Part shown: positions 8,183 through 16,747 of the stretch, one piece after another
Layout of the letters: each line of letters begins with the position of its first letter
Position numbering within the stretch: the first letter of the stretch is position 1
From: Streptococcus mitis B6
GTDB lineage: Bacteria; Bacillota; Bacilli; Lactobacillales; Streptococcaceae
Direction of reading: 5' to 3'
Length of the DNA stretch: 64,000 bases
Assembly: GCF_000027165.1 (NCBI RefSeq)
Contig: NC_013853.1
Coordinates: 1,178,001-1,242,000, forward strand
Notes under the pieces: model-generated
The model's input: the letters and a program-made list of their open reading frames with translations, nothing else
The model's database searches: none
Told to the model about the DNA's origin: nothing
Translations under genes and position numbers: made by a program

Positions 8183-9853
8183 TTAGAACAAGCCTAATAC
8201 TGTTCCATCGCTTTCAACATCCATGTTGAGGGCTGCTGGACGTTTTGGTAGGCCTGGCATGGTCATGACATCGCCAGTTAAGGCAACGATAAAGCCTGCA
8301 CCTAATTTTGGCACCAATTCGCGAATGGTAATTTCAAAGTTTTCAGGTGCTCCAAGTGCATTTGGATTATCTGAGAAGCTATACTGGGTCTTAGCCATAC
8401 AGATTGGCAATTTGTCCCAACCATTTTGAACAATTTGAGCGATTTGCGTTTGAGCTTTCTTCTCAAAATTTACTTTGCTACCACGGTAGATTTCAGTAAC
8501 AATCTTTTCAATCTTTTCTTGGACAGAAAGGTCATTGTCATACAAACGTTTATAGTTAGCTGGAGTTTCAGCAATAGTCTTAACAACTGTTTCGGCAAGT
8601 GCTACTCCACCTTCTGCACCATCAGCCCAGACACTAGCCAATTCAACTGGTACATCGATTGAGGCACAAAGTTCTTTCAAGGCTGCGATTTCTGCTTCAG
8701 TATCAGTGACAAATTCATTGATGGCTACAACTGCAGGTACTCCAAATTTACGGATATTTTCAACATGGCGTTTCAAGTTAGCAAAACCGACACGAACAGC
8801 TTCTACGTTTTCTTCAGTCAGAGCGTCTTTAGCCACACCACCATTCATCTTAAGAGCACGAAGGGTTGCGACAATGACAACTGCATCTGGAGATGTTGGC
8901 AAGTTTGGCGTCTTGATATCAAGGAATTTCTCAGCACCAAGGTCCGCACCAAAACCAGCTTCAGTAACTGTGTAATCAGCCAAGTGAAGGGCTGTGCTTG
9001 TTGCCAAGACTGAATTACATCCATGAGCGATATTGGCAAATGGACCACCATGTACAAAGGCAGGTGTACCGTAAATTGTTTGAACCAGGTTCGGCTTAAT
9101 CGCATCCTTCAAAATCAATGCTAAAGCACCCTCAACCTGCAAATCACCTACAGAAACAGGTGTACGGTCATAGCGATAACCGATAACGATATTAGCCAAA
9201 CGACGTTTCAAGTCCTCGATGTCCGTTGCCAAGCAAAGAATGGCCATGATTTCGGAAGCAACTGTAATATCAAAGCCATCCTCACGTGGAATACCATTTA
9301 GAGGGCCACCAAGTCCAACGGTCACATGGCGAAGAGCACGGTCATTCAAGTCCACAACACGTTTCCAGAGGATACGACGTTGGTCAATTCCCAACTCATT
9401 CCCTTGGTGCAAGTGGTTGTCAATCAAGGCAGAAAGAGCGTTGTTAGCAGTTGTAATGGCATGCATGTCCCCTGTAAAGTGGAGATTGATGTCTTCCATT
9501 GGTAACACTTGGGCATAACCACCACCAGCAGCACCACCCTTGATACCCATTACTGGACCAAGAGATGGTTCGCGGATAGCAATCATTGTTTTCTTGCCAA
9601 TCTTATTCAAGGCATCCGCCAGACCAATGGTAATGGTTGATTTTCCTTCACCTGCTGGCGTTGGGTTGATGGCAGTAACCAGAATCAATTTCCCAACTGG
9701 ATTGCTCTCAACTGTACGAATTTTACCAAAGCTGAGCTTAGCCTTGTACTTTCCATACAACTCTAAATCGTCGTAAGAAATACCAAGTTTCTCTACAACA
9801 TCAACGATTGGCTTCAACTCAATACTCTGTGCGATTTCAATATCTGTTTTCAT
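8183..9853 (-). CDS. fhs: Formate--tetrahydrofolate ligase
   Basis: Makes 10-formyl-tetrahydrofolate from formate, THF and ATP, feeding purine synthesis and initiator Met-tRNA formylation. The 556-residue length is normal. Visible are the P-loop TPAGEGKST near 65-73, the glycine-rich [15 protein letters not shown] segment, and [22 protein letters not shown], a strongly conserved stretch of the family. It is monocistronic, with its own promoter and terminator, divergent from coaB. GAGGAG precedes ATG 9853. Confidence 0.95.
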   Translation of the reverse strand: MKTDIEIAQSIELKPIVDVVEKLGISYDDLELYGKYKAKLSFGKIRTVESNPVGKLILVTAINPTPAGEGKSTITIGLADALNKIGKKTMIAIREPSLGPVMGIKGGAAGGGYAQVLPMEDINLHFTGDMHAITTANNALSALIDNHLHQGNELGIDQRRILWKRVVDLNDRALRHVTVGLGGPLNGIPREDGFDITVASEIMAILCLATDIEDLKRRLANIVIGYRYDRTPVSVGDLQVEGALALILKDAIKPNLVQTIYGTPAFVHGGPFANIAHGCNSVLATSTALHLADYTVTEAGFGADLGAEKFLDIKTPNLPTSPDAVVIVATLRALKMNGGVAKDALTEENVEAVRVGFANLKRHVENIRKFGVPAVVAINEFVTDTEAEIAALKELCASIDVPVELASVWADGAEGGVALAETVVKTIAETPANYKRLYDNDLSVQEKIEKIVTEIYRGSKVNFEKKAQTQIAQIVQNGWDKLPICMAKTQYSFSDNPNALGAPENFEITIRELVPKLGAGFIVALTGDVMTMPGLPKRPAALNMDVESDGTVLGLF

Positions 9854-9894
9854 TCAAAACTCCTCTAACCTCTTATATGATAATTCATTATAAC

Positions 9895-9932
9895 ACAAAA
9901 AACAGATTTTTAATAGAAAGGAACTCTATTAA
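9895..9932 (-). promoter_or_regulatory. fhs promoter region with inverted repeat
   Basis: A minus-strand TATAAT lies about 35 nt before the fhs ATG, near 9890-9895. Immediately upstream TTAATAGA (9910-9917) and TCTATTAA (9925-9932) form an 8-bp perfect inverted repeat with a 7-nt spacer, covering the expected -35. It could be an operator. The rest of the spacer up to 10040 shows only AT-rich sequence. Confidence 0.4.
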
Positions 9933-10044
9933 CGTTCGTAAAATTTGCGTTTTTAAAGGATTATAGCCTTCTTTCTTAATTTTTATATGGATTTATAGTT
10001 TGAAACTATACTCTTTCCTTTTACCAAAATTTTATCGCTTTCAT

Positions 10045-10073
10045 TTTACTTACCGTTTATTTTTGTGTACAAT
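10045..10073 (+). promoter_or_regulatory. coaB promoter, start predicted at the ATG
   Basis: TTTACT (10045-10050), a 17-bp spacer, and TACAAT (10068-10073). The expected transcription start, 6-8 nt downstream, coincides with the coaB ATG at 10080, so the message would be leaderless. Confidence 0.5.
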
Positions 10074-10079
10074 AGTGCT

Positions 10080-10769
10080 ATGAAAATTTTAGTTACATCG
10101 GGCGGTACCAGTGAAGCCATCGATAGCGTCCGCTCTATCACTAACCATTCTACAGGTCACTTGGGGAAAATCATCACAGAAACCTTGCTGGCTGCAGGAC
10201 ATGAAGTTTGTTTGATAACAACAAAACGAGCCGTGAAGCCAGAAACCCATCCCAACCTAAGCATTCGAGAAATTAACAATACAAACGACCTTCTTCTTGA
10301 AATGCAAGAACGTGTTAAGGACTATCAGATTTTGATTCACTCAATGGCGGTGTCTGACTACACTCCTGTTTATATGACAGGGCTTGAGGAGGTTCAGGCT
10401 AGCTCCAATCTAGAAGAATTTTTAAGCAAGCAGAATCATCAAGCTAAGATTTCTTCAACTGACGAGGCTCAGGTTTTGTTCCTGAAAAAAACACCAAAAA
10501 TCATCTCTCTAATCAAGGAGTGGAATCCTGCTATTCATCTGATTGGTTTCAAACTGTTGGTTGATGTCTCTGAGGATTATCTCATCGAGATTGCCAGAAA
10601 AAGTCTTATCAAGAACCAAGCAGACTTAATCATTGCAAATGACCTGACTCAAATCTCAGCAAACCAGCATCGTGCAATCTTTGTTGAGAAAGATTATCTT
10701 CAAACGGTTAACACTAAAGAAGAAATTGCAGAACTCCTCCTTGAAAAAATTCAAACCTATCATTCATAG
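10080..10769 (+). CDS. coaB: Phosphopantothenate--cysteine ligase (CoaB)
   Basis: Joins cysteine to 4'-phosphopantothenate in coenzyme A synthesis. In streptococci CoaB is separate from CoaC, as here. The 229-residue protein begins MKILVTSGGTSEAIDSVRSI and has the conserved NHSTGHLG, HSMAVSDYTP and NDLTQI segments. I take ATG 10080 as start; an in-frame GTG at 10065 overlaps the -10 and has no ribosome site. ATG 10080 also lacks a Shine-Dalgarno, consistent with a leaderless transcript. coaC follows 11 nt after the stop. Confidence 0.9.
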   Translation: MKILVTSGGTSEAIDSVRSITNHSTGHLGKIITETLLAAGHEVCLITTKRAVKPETHPNLSIREINNTNDLLLEMQERVKDYQILIHSMAVSDYTPVYMTGLEEVQASSNLEEFLSKQNHQAKISSTDEAQVLFLKKTPKIISLIKEWNPAIHLIGFKLLVDVSEDYLIEIARKSLIKNQADLIIANDLTQISANQHRAIFVEKDYLQTVNTKEEIAELLLEKIQTYHS

Positions 10770-10780
10770 AAAGGAAAGCT

Positions 10781-11332
10781 ATGGCAAACATTCTCTTGGC
10801 TGTAACGGGGTCAATCGCCTCTTACAAGTCGGCAGATTTAGTCAGTTCTCTAAAAAAACAAGGTCATCAAGTCACTGTCTTAATGACTCATGCTGCTACA
10901 AAGTTTATTCAACCTTTGACACTACAGGTACTCTCACAGAATTCCGTCCACTTGGATGTCATGAAGGAACCCTATCCTGCTCAAGTCAATCATATCGAAC
11001 TTGGAAAAAAAGCAGATTTATTTATCGTGTCCCCTGCAACTGCTAACACTATTGCAAAACTAGCCCACGGCTTTGCGGACAACATGGTGACCAGTACGGC
11101 TCTAGCCTTGCCAAGTCATATCCCAAAACTCATCGCACCAGCAATGAATACAAAAATGTATGACCATCCGGCAACTCAGGCTAATCTGAAAACATTAGAA
11201 AGCTACGGCTATCAGCTGATTGCTCCTAAGGAATCCCTACTAGCTTGTGGAGACCACGGACGAGGAGCTTTAGCTGACCTCACAATTATTTTAGAAAGAA
11301 TAAAGGAAACTCTCGATGAAAAAACGCTCTAA
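10781..11332 (+). CDS. coaC: Phosphopantothenoylcysteine decarboxylase (CoaC)
   Basis: FMN enzyme that decarboxylates phosphopantothenoylcysteine to phosphopantetheine. The 183 residues show the flavoprotein start ILLAVTGSIASYKSADLV, the catalytic-site motif APAMNTKMYDHPA near 126-138, and the substrate-clamp LLACGDHGRG with its conserved cysteine near 160. The ribosome site is AAAGGAAAG. The 3' end overlaps the next gene by 17 nt, pointing to coupled expression with the ECF S component. Confidence 0.93.
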   Translation: MANILLAVTGSIASYKSADLVSSLKKQGHQVTVLMTHAATKFIQPLTLQVLSQNSVHLDVMKEPYPAQVNHIELGKKADLFIVSPATANTIAKLAHGFADNMVTSTALALPSHIPKLIAPAMNTKMYDHPATQANLKTLESYGYQLIAPKESLLACGDHGRGALADLTIILERIKETLDEKTL

Positions 11333-11879
11333 TATTGCACCCATTGCTATCTTTTTTGCAACCATGCTCGTGATACACTTTCTGAGCTCACTTATCTTTA
11401 ACCTTTTTCCATTCCCAATCAAACCGACCATCGTTCATATTCCTGTCATTATTGCCAGCATTATCTACGGTCCACGCGTTGGGGTTACACTTGGATTTTT
11501 GATGGGGCTACTTAGCTTAACTGTTAACACGATTACAATTCTACCGACAAGTTACCTCTTCTCCCCATTTGTACCAAACGGGAACATCTACTCAGCTATC
11601 ATTGCCATCGTCCCACGTATTTTGATTGGTTTAACTCCGTATCTAGTTTATAAACTGATGAAAAATAAAACTGGTCTGATTCTAGCTGGTGCCCTTGGTT
11701 CACTTACCAACACAGTCTTTGTACTTGGTGGAATTTTCTACCTTTTTGGAAATGTTTTTGATGGGAATATCCAAAAACTCCTAGCAACTGTTATCTCAAC
11801 AAATTCGATTGCCGAATTAGTCATTTCCGCAGTTCTAACCCTAGCCATTGTTCCAAGACTACAAACTTTGAAGAAATAA
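11316..11879 (+). CDS. ECF transporter S component, probably pantothenate (PanT-like)
   Basis: A 187-residue membrane protein with about six hydrophobic segments and no ATPase domain, matching S components that share the EcfAAT energy-coupling module encoded elsewhere. Recognisable family features are the short basic N-terminus, PIKPTIVHIPVIIASIIYGP, and the glycine-rich helix GALGSLTNTVFVLGG. Overlap with coaC suggests its vitamin is pantothenate, the precursor of that pathway; this is inference from position. Confidence 0.75.
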   Translation: MKKRSNIAPIAIFFATMLVIHFLSSLIFNLFPFPIKPTIVHIPVIIASIIYGPRVGVTLGFLMGLLSLTVNTITILPTSYLFSPFVPNGNIYSAIIAIVPRILIGLTPYLVYKLMKNKTGLILAGALGSLTNTVFVLGGIFYLFGNVFDGNIQKLLATVISTNSIAELVISAVLTLAIVPRLQTLKK

Positions 11880-11883
11880 AAAC

Positions 11884-11917
11884 AATCTCCGCTTTCATGC
11901 TTGAAGGTGGAGATTTT
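11884..11917 (+). terminator. Intrinsic terminator of the coaB-coaC-S component operon
   Basis: AATCTCC (11884-11890) pairs with GGAGATT (11909-11915), with a secondary partial stem in the loop and TT after it. Confidence 0.7.
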
Positions 11918-12015
11918 GCTCTATATCGTTACTATTATTAGTGCAATCTTTACCAATATTTAATTTAAAATGGCCTATAAACTTAAGTAAATCCTTGATT
12001 TATTGTCTTGTTTAT

Positions 12016-12034
12016 TATACTATACTAGTGTATA
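12016..12034 (+). promoter_or_regulatory. niaX promoter with palindromic operator (probable NiaR site)
   Basis: TATACT (12016-12021) is a plausible -10, and TATACTAGTGTATA (12021-12034) is a perfect 5-bp inverted repeat overlapping it. niaR lies just downstream in the same operon, so this is a good candidate for its nicotinate-dependent operator. Confidence 0.45.
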
Positions 12035-12055
12035 TACAGTTAAAAGGAGATTCTT

Positions 12056-12583
12056 ATGAACACACGGAAAAAGACACAATTTATGACAATGACTGCCCTC
12101 TTAACGGCTATTGCAATTTTGATTCCAATTGTTATGCCTTTCAAGATTGTCATTCCACCTGCTTCCTATACTTTAGGAAGCCACATCGCTATTTTTATTG
12201 CCATGTTCTTGTCGCCCTTGATGGCAATTTTTGTCATCATAGCCTCAAGTTTTGGATTTTTGATGGCTGGCTATCCTATGGTTATCGTATTTCGAGCTTT
12301 TTCCCATATCTTTTTTGGGACTTTGGGGGCTCTTTACCTACAAAAATTCCCCGATACCCTAGATAAACCAAAAGCTTCCTGGATTTTCAACTTTGTGTTA
12401 GCGCTTGTCCATGCCCTTGCTGAAGTATTGGCTTGTGTCGTTTTTTATGCAACTTCCGGTACCAATGTAGAAAATATGTTTTATGTTCTATTTGTGCTAG
12501 TTGGATTTGGTACAATTATCCATAGTATGGTAGACTATACATTAGCACTAGCTGTCTATAAAGTGCTTCGAAAACGCCGTTAA
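12056..12583 (+). CDS. niaX: Niacin ECF transporter S component NiaX
   Basis: A 175-residue membrane protein with six hydrophobic helices and the N-terminal pattern TRKKTQFMTMTALLTAIAILIPIVMPF seen in niacin S components. Residues AEVLACVVFYATSG mark a later helix. It needs the shared EcfA/EcfT module found elsewhere. It is followed 11 nt later by niaR, the niacin repressor, which supports the niacin assignment. AAAGGAGA lies before ATG 12056. Confidence 0.85.
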   Translation: MNTRKKTQFMTMTALLTAIAILIPIVMPFKIVIPPASYTLGSHIAIFIAMFLSPLMAIFVIIASSFGFLMAGYPMVIVFRAFSHIFFGTLGALYLQKFPDTLDKPKASWIFNFVLALVHALAEVLACVVFYATSGTNVENMFYVLFVLVGFGTIIHSMVDYTLALAVYKVLRKRR

Positions 12584-12594
12584 AAGGAAGAACT

Positions 12595-13110
12595 ATGACA
12601 AAAGATCGCAAACAAGCCCTTCTCCAACTCTTGGAAGAAACTCCTAAAACCCTCAATGGCCAAAGTTTGGCGGAACATTTTCATGTCACACGTCAGGTCA
12701 TTGTACAGGACATTGCAATTTTAAGAGCCGATGGCGCTCCTATCCTATCCACCAATCGTGGCTACATCTATAAGCAAATTGAAACCAATCCTTATGTTCA
12801 CAAACTTTTCAAAGTGAAACATGAAGTTGAAGAAATCGGTCAAGAACTCCTTGCTATCGTTGATAATGGTGGGCGTGTTCAAAATACCTTGATTGACCAT
12901 CCCGTTTATGGAGAAATTGAAACCTTGCTGAAACTGTCTTGCCGACGAGATGTTCAACATTTTCTAGAACAAGTCGAGCATTCTGATTTTAAACCTTTAT
13001 CTGAATTGACAGATGGTGTCCATTACCACCTAGTCGAAGCCGAAACACAACAAGACCTCCACTATATTGAGGAGGCCTTGGATCAGCTAGGTTATTTAGT
13101 AAAAGACTAG
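12595..13110 (+). CDS. niaR: Niacin-responsive transcriptional repressor NiaR (HTH + 3H domain)
   Basis: A 171-residue regulator with an N-terminal winged helix (LNGQSLAEHFHVTRQVIVQDIAILRADG near 20-48) and a C-terminal 3H domain carrying the conserved histidines that bind metal and nicotinate (HKLFKVKHEVEEIG, HPVYGEI, VHYHLVEAE). The family represses NAD precursor uptake and synthesis when niacin is plentiful. It sits directly behind niaX with AAAGGAAG as ribosome site. Its stop interlocks with that of the convergent Nudix gene (CTAG). Confidence 0.9.
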   Translation: MTKDRKQALLQLLEETPKTLNGQSLAEHFHVTRQVIVQDIAILRADGAPILSTNRGYIYKQIETNPYVHKLFKVKHEVEEIGQELLAIVDNGGRVQNTLIDHPVYGEIETLLKLSCRRDVQHFLEQVEHSDFKPLSELTDGVHYHLVEAETQQDLHYIEEALDQLGYLVKD

Positions 13111-13583
13111 AAAATTTTCTTTTCCCAATCGTCTTCTGTACGGCGAGGGTAGAAAAATTCAGATTTGTCCGGAGCTTCCATCATCTCCATCAAGGGTAAC
13201 ATATCATAGGCCAGATCCAAGTTTGGAATCTGGTCTTTTTGTATCCAAGAAACTTCTCCTTCATCTGAAGAGCGAAGGGTACCAGAGAAATCAGTTGCCT
13301 TATAACAAACGACAATATAGCGCCCACCTGTATCACCTGTATCTAGTGGCCAATTTTTAATGCCGACAAGTTGAGGATTTTGGATAGTCAACCCTGTTTC
13401 TTCATAGATTTCACGAATGACAGACTCTGCGAAAGACTCACCGTTTTCTACATGGCCTCCTGGAAAGGCATAACCTGACCAGCGATTAGTTTCAGGAGAG
13501 CGATACTGCATTACCACGCGCTGAGTTTCGAGATCTTCAATCAGACAAATATTGGTTAAAATCGTTAATTGGGAACGGGACAT
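13107..13583 (-). CDS. Nudix hydrolase (MutT family)
   Basis: A 158-residue protein with the Nudix box GGHVENGESFAESVIREIYEETGL near residues 45-68 (G, E, REIYEE and G all in place). It is probably a nucleoside-triphosphate pyrophosphatase; 8-oxo-dGTP cleaning is possible but unproven. I use ATG 13583 (MSRSQLTILTN); a GTG four codons upstream lacks a good ribosome site. A perfect 9-bp tandem duplication at 13325-13342 encodes the repeated DTGDTG. The gene is unlike the pneumococcal MutX sequence I remember, so no symbol is given. Confidence 0.85.
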   Translation of the reverse strand: MSRSQLTILTNICLIEDLETQRVVMQYRSPETNRWSGYAFPGGHVENGESFAESVIREIYEETGLTIQNPQLVGIKNWPLDTGDTGGRYIVVCYKATDFSGTLRSSDEGEVSWIQKDQIPNLDLAYDMLPLMEMMEAPDKSEFFYPRRTEDDWEKKIF

Positions 13584-13655
13584 AAATTTACTCACTTTCT
13601 AATTTATTAAATTTTTAGACTTGGTACCAGTACCATTAGCTTTTACTTTTTAGAA

Positions 13656-14144
13656 TTATTTAGAATAGAATACCATCCGTTTTTCCTTTATGGGCTTTCC
13701 AAGTTCAAGTATCTTTTCTTGTCCATCAAAAGTAAAACCCATTTTTTGATAGAAAGCAATGGCTCGCTTATTATCTTTCAATACCCATAAGAAAATTTCA
13801 GAAAAATGATCCAGAGCAGTCAAAGCTGCTTTCACTAACTTTTGTGCAATGCCTTTTCCGTAATAGTCTTTTAAAACATATAAAGCAATGATTTCACCAG
13901 CTTGAATAGTCTCATCACGAAAATTACCATAACTGATAAAACCAACTACCTTCAGGTCATCTATCGCAATCAATGTATTTTCTGGATACTTTTGACTAAA
14001 GAGTCGACATCTTTCTAATGTCATTGTCTCCTGAAATTCTGCAGGCAAAAGGTCATCATAAGCCTCTCTCCACGTTTGCCAGTGAACAAGGGATTTACCT
14101 TCTATCTCTTCAGGAGTTTCCATTGATTTGATAACAACCGTCAT
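13656..14144 (-). CDS. GNAT family N-acetyltransferase
   Basis: A 162-residue protein with the GNAT acetyl-CoA site LYVLKDYYGKGIAQKLVKAAL (R/Q-x-x-G-x-G/A pattern YYGKGIA) and the C-terminal NKRAIAFYQKMGF motif typical of the fold. Substrate unknown. Its start overlaps the end of the next upstream acetyltransferase by 35 nt, so the two unrelated-looking GNATs are translationally linked. It ends in the short spacer before the Nudix gene. Confidence 0.85.
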   Translation of the reverse strand: MTVVIKSMETPEEIEGKSLVHWQTWREAYDDLLPAEFQETMTLERCRLFSQKYPENTLIAIDDLKVVGFISYGNFRDETIQAGEIIALYVLKDYYGKGIAQKLVKAALTALDHFSEIFLWVLKDNKRAIAFYQKMGFTFDGQEKILELGKPIKEKRMVFYSK

Positions 14145-14673
14145 TTATTTTCTCCCAGTCTTCTCTCAAAATACCATATTTAATACTATCAAAATATTTA
14201 CCTTGATAATAACGAACTTTTGGAATATGAGCTTCTTTTTTCATTCTTAATTTTTCAGCAAGTTTCATCATACCAAGATTTCCTGACCAAGTTGTCAAAC
14301 CCAGATGCTCCAACTCCAAGTAATCCTGAAACGTCCTATCTATCCACTGCAACATAGCAACTTTCCCAATACCAGTGTTCCAGAATTTTTTATCATAAAT
14401 ACCAATTCCCAATTCCATCCATCTTGTTTCTTTACATACCCAATAACGCGAAACAGTCCCAACTAGTTTATCATCAACAAAAATACCAAGGCGATTTGAG
14501 TTGCTTAAAATGGATTCTGATTTTTGTAGTTCGAATTCTTTAAAATTTGAAAAATACTGATAATCATCATAATAGGGAGCATCATACTGTTTCCAAACTG
14601 GATTAAGCTGTGAATAAGCCATTTCCCATAAAGACATCAAATCTTCTTTCTTTAACTTTCTTAAATAAATCAT
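14110..14673 (-). CDS. GNAT family N-acetyltransferase (RimJ/RimL-like)
   Basis: A 187-residue protein with GIGIYDKKFWNTGIGKVAMLQWIDRTF, which contains the acetyl-CoA loop NTGIGK, and a later HLGLTTWSGNLGMMKLAEKLRMKKEA typical of RimJ/RimL proteins that acetylate protein or small-molecule amines. The substrate is not deducible. It begins 9 nt after the uvrB stop and may be read through from it. Confidence 0.82.
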   Translation of the reverse strand: MIYLRKLKKEDLMSLWEMAYSQLNPVWKQYDAPYYDDYQYFSNFKEFELQKSESILSNSNRLGIFVDDKLVGTVSRYWVCKETRWMELGIGIYDKKFWNTGIGKVAMLQWIDRTFQDYLELEHLGLTTWSGNLGMMKLAEKLRMKKEAHIPKVRYYQGKYFDSIKYGILREDWEKINDGCYQINGNS

Positions 14674-14682
14674 ACTATTCCC

Positions 14683-16671
14683 CTAATCCAAGGCCTTGAC
14701 TTCCAGCATCATATCACGAATCTGAGCTGCTAGTTCAAAGTCAAGCACTTCAACGGCTTCTTGCATTTGTTTCTCTAGTTTCTTGACCAGTTCTTTGCGT
14801 TCTTGTTTATTAAGACTATTGATATCGACTTCCTTGTTTTCTTCCTTAGCAACTGCTTTGGTCACAGCAATCAGATCACGGATTTCTTTTTTGATTGTTT
14901 GTGGTACGATACCATGTTCTTCATTATAAGCCATCTGGATTTTCCGACGGCGGGCCGTTTCATCAATGGCACGTTGCATAGACTGGGTAACCGTATCCGC
15001 ATACATGATGACATGCCCTTCGCTATTACGAGCAGCGCGGCCAATGGTCTGGATGAGTCCACGTTCGTTACGAAGGAAACCTTCCTTATCAGCATCGAGA
15101 ATAGCTACCAAGCTTACTTCAGGAACGTCAATCCCTTCACGGAGCAGATTGATTCCGACCAAGACATCAAAGACACCCAAGCGCAAGTCACGGATGATCT
15201 CTGTCCGCTCTAAAGTCTTGATATCTGAGTGCATGTACTTGACCTTAATGCCCATTTCTTTAAAGTAGTCGGTTAAATCCTCTGCCATTTTCTTGGTCAA
15301 GGTGGTGATAAAGGTTCGTTCGTTCTTCTCAACACGGGCATTAATTTCACCTAATAGGTCATCAATCTGTCCCATAGTCGGACGGACTTCCACTTCAGGA
15401 TCCAAAAGTCCCGTCGGACGAATGATTTGCTCAATCACTGTCTCGGTCTGTTCATTTTCATAGTCGCCTGGTGTTGCTGAAACGTAAACAATCTGATGCA
15501 CATGGCTTTCAAACTCTTCACGACGTAAAGGTCGATTGTCCAAGGCAGACGGCAAGCGGAAACCATAATTAACCAGCATTTCTTTACGCGAACGGTCTCC
15601 ATTGTACATGCCTTTGATTTGTCCCATGGTCATGTGACTCTCGTCAATCATAATCAAGAAATCATCTGGAAAGAAGTCGAGAAGCGTGTAAGGAGGCTCA
15701 CCCTCACTCCGTCCATCCATGTGGCGTGAATAGTTTTCAACCCCGTTGGTATAGCCCATCTCACGCAGCATTTCGATATCGTACTCTGTCCGCTGTTTCA
15801 AACGCTGGGCTTCTAACAGTTTGCCCTCATTCTCAAAGACAGCTAACTGCTCTTCCAACTCAGTCTGAATTTTAGCAATGGCCACTTCCATGTGGTCGTC
15901 ATTGGTCACAAAGTGAGTAGCTGGGAAAATCGCTAAATGATCCACTTCTCCCAATACCTGGCCTGTCAGAGCCTCCACTTCACGAATACGGTCAATTTCG
16001 TCTCCAAAAAATTCTACTCGAAAAGCGTGCTCATCACGGGAAGCAGGGAAAATCTCCACCACATCCCCACGCACACGAAATCTTCCCCGTTGGAAATCAA
16101 TATCATTACGTTCAAACTGGATATCAACTAAGTCATTCAAGAGTTTATCACGAGAAATCTCTAGACCCGGACGGAGACTCACGACACTATCAGCGTATTC
16201 CTTGGGCGAACCTAGACCATAAATACAAGAGACTGAAGCCACGACAATAACATCATTGCGCTCCAAAAGGGCTGAAGTCGCTGAGTGTCGGAGCTTATCA
16301 ATCTCGTCATTGACAGAGCTGTCCTTTTCAATATAGGTGTCGCTAGAAGGGACATAAGCTTCTGGCTGGTAATAATCATAGTAAGACACAAAGTACTCAA
16401 CGGCATTTTCAGGAAAAAACTCCTTAAACTCCCCATAGAGCTGGCCTGCTAGAGTTTTATTGTGGGCAATAACCAGAGTTGGTTTATTGACTTTGGAAAT
16501 GACTTGACTCATGGTATAGGTCTTCCCTGTTCCGGTCGCCCCCATCAGAATCTGTGCTTTTTCGCCCCCCTCGATATTATCTACCAACTGTTCGATAGCT
16601 TGAGGTTGGTCTCCTGAAGGTTGATATTTTGATACTAGTTTAAATTGATTATCTGTAATGCGATTGATCAT
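14683..16671 (-). CDS. uvrB: Excinuclease ABC subunit B
   Basis: DNA-damage verification helicase of nucleotide excision repair, acting between UvrA and UvrC. The 662 residues show Walker [15 protein letters not shown] near 44-57, the beta-hairpin [21 protein letters not shown] near 95-115, [17 protein letters not shown], the helicase motif [30 protein letters not shown], and a C-terminal UVR coiled coil ([22 protein letters not shown]) that contacts UvrC. Length and motifs are complete. An extended -10 lies upstream. Confidence 0.96.
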   Translation of the reverse strand: MINRITDNQFKLVSKYQPSGDQPQAIEQLVDNIEGGEKAQILMGATGTGKTYTMSQVISKVNKPTLVIAHNKTLAGQLYGEFKEFFPENAVEYFVSYYDYYQPEAYVPSSDTYIEKDSSVNDEIDKLRHSATSALLERNDVIVVASVSCIYGLGSPKEYADSVVSLRPGLEISRDKLLNDLVDIQFERNDIDFQRGRFRVRGDVVEIFPASRDEHAFRVEFFGDEIDRIREVEALTGQVLGEVDHLAIFPATHFVTNDDHMEVAIAKIQTELEEQLAVFENEGKLLEAQRLKQRTEYDIEMLREMGYTNGVENYSRHMDGRSEGEPPYTLLDFFPDDFLIMIDESHMTMGQIKGMYNGDRSRKEMLVNYGFRLPSALDNRPLRREEFESHVHQIVYVSATPGDYENEQTETVIEQIIRPTGLLDPEVEVRPTMGQIDDLLGEINARVEKNERTFITTLTKKMAEDLTDYFKEMGIKVKYMHSDIKTLERTEIIRDLRLGVFDVLVGINLLREGIDVPEVSLVAILDADKEGFLRNERGLIQTIGRAARNSEGHVIMYADTVTQSMQRAIDETARRRKIQMAYNEEHGIVPQTIKKEIRDLIAVTKAVAKEENKEVDINSLNKQERKELVKKLEKQMQEAVEVLDFELAAQIRDMMLEVKALD

Positions 16672-16699
16672 AAGAATCCTCTCTCCATGTGCTATTCCT

Positions 16700-16708
16700 A
16701 TTTTAGCA
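16700..16708 (-). promoter_or_regulatory. Extended -10 promoter of uvrB
   Basis: Minus strand TGCTAAAAT, about 30 nt before the uvrB ATG. The ribosome site GGAGAGAGGA follows. Confidence 0.5.
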
Positions 16709-16747
16709 TACTTATAGCATTTTCACGAAGAAAAGGACGGACCCAAG

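Noticed and set aside
9930..9950. Possible PurR box (ACGAAC core) upstream of fhs
   Set aside because: Only a partial match to the PurBox consensus, with several mismatches, and too far from the fhs -10 to be convincing.
13107..13583. Naming the Nudix gene mutX
   Set aside because: The sequence does not resemble the MutX start I remember, so the name would be a guess.
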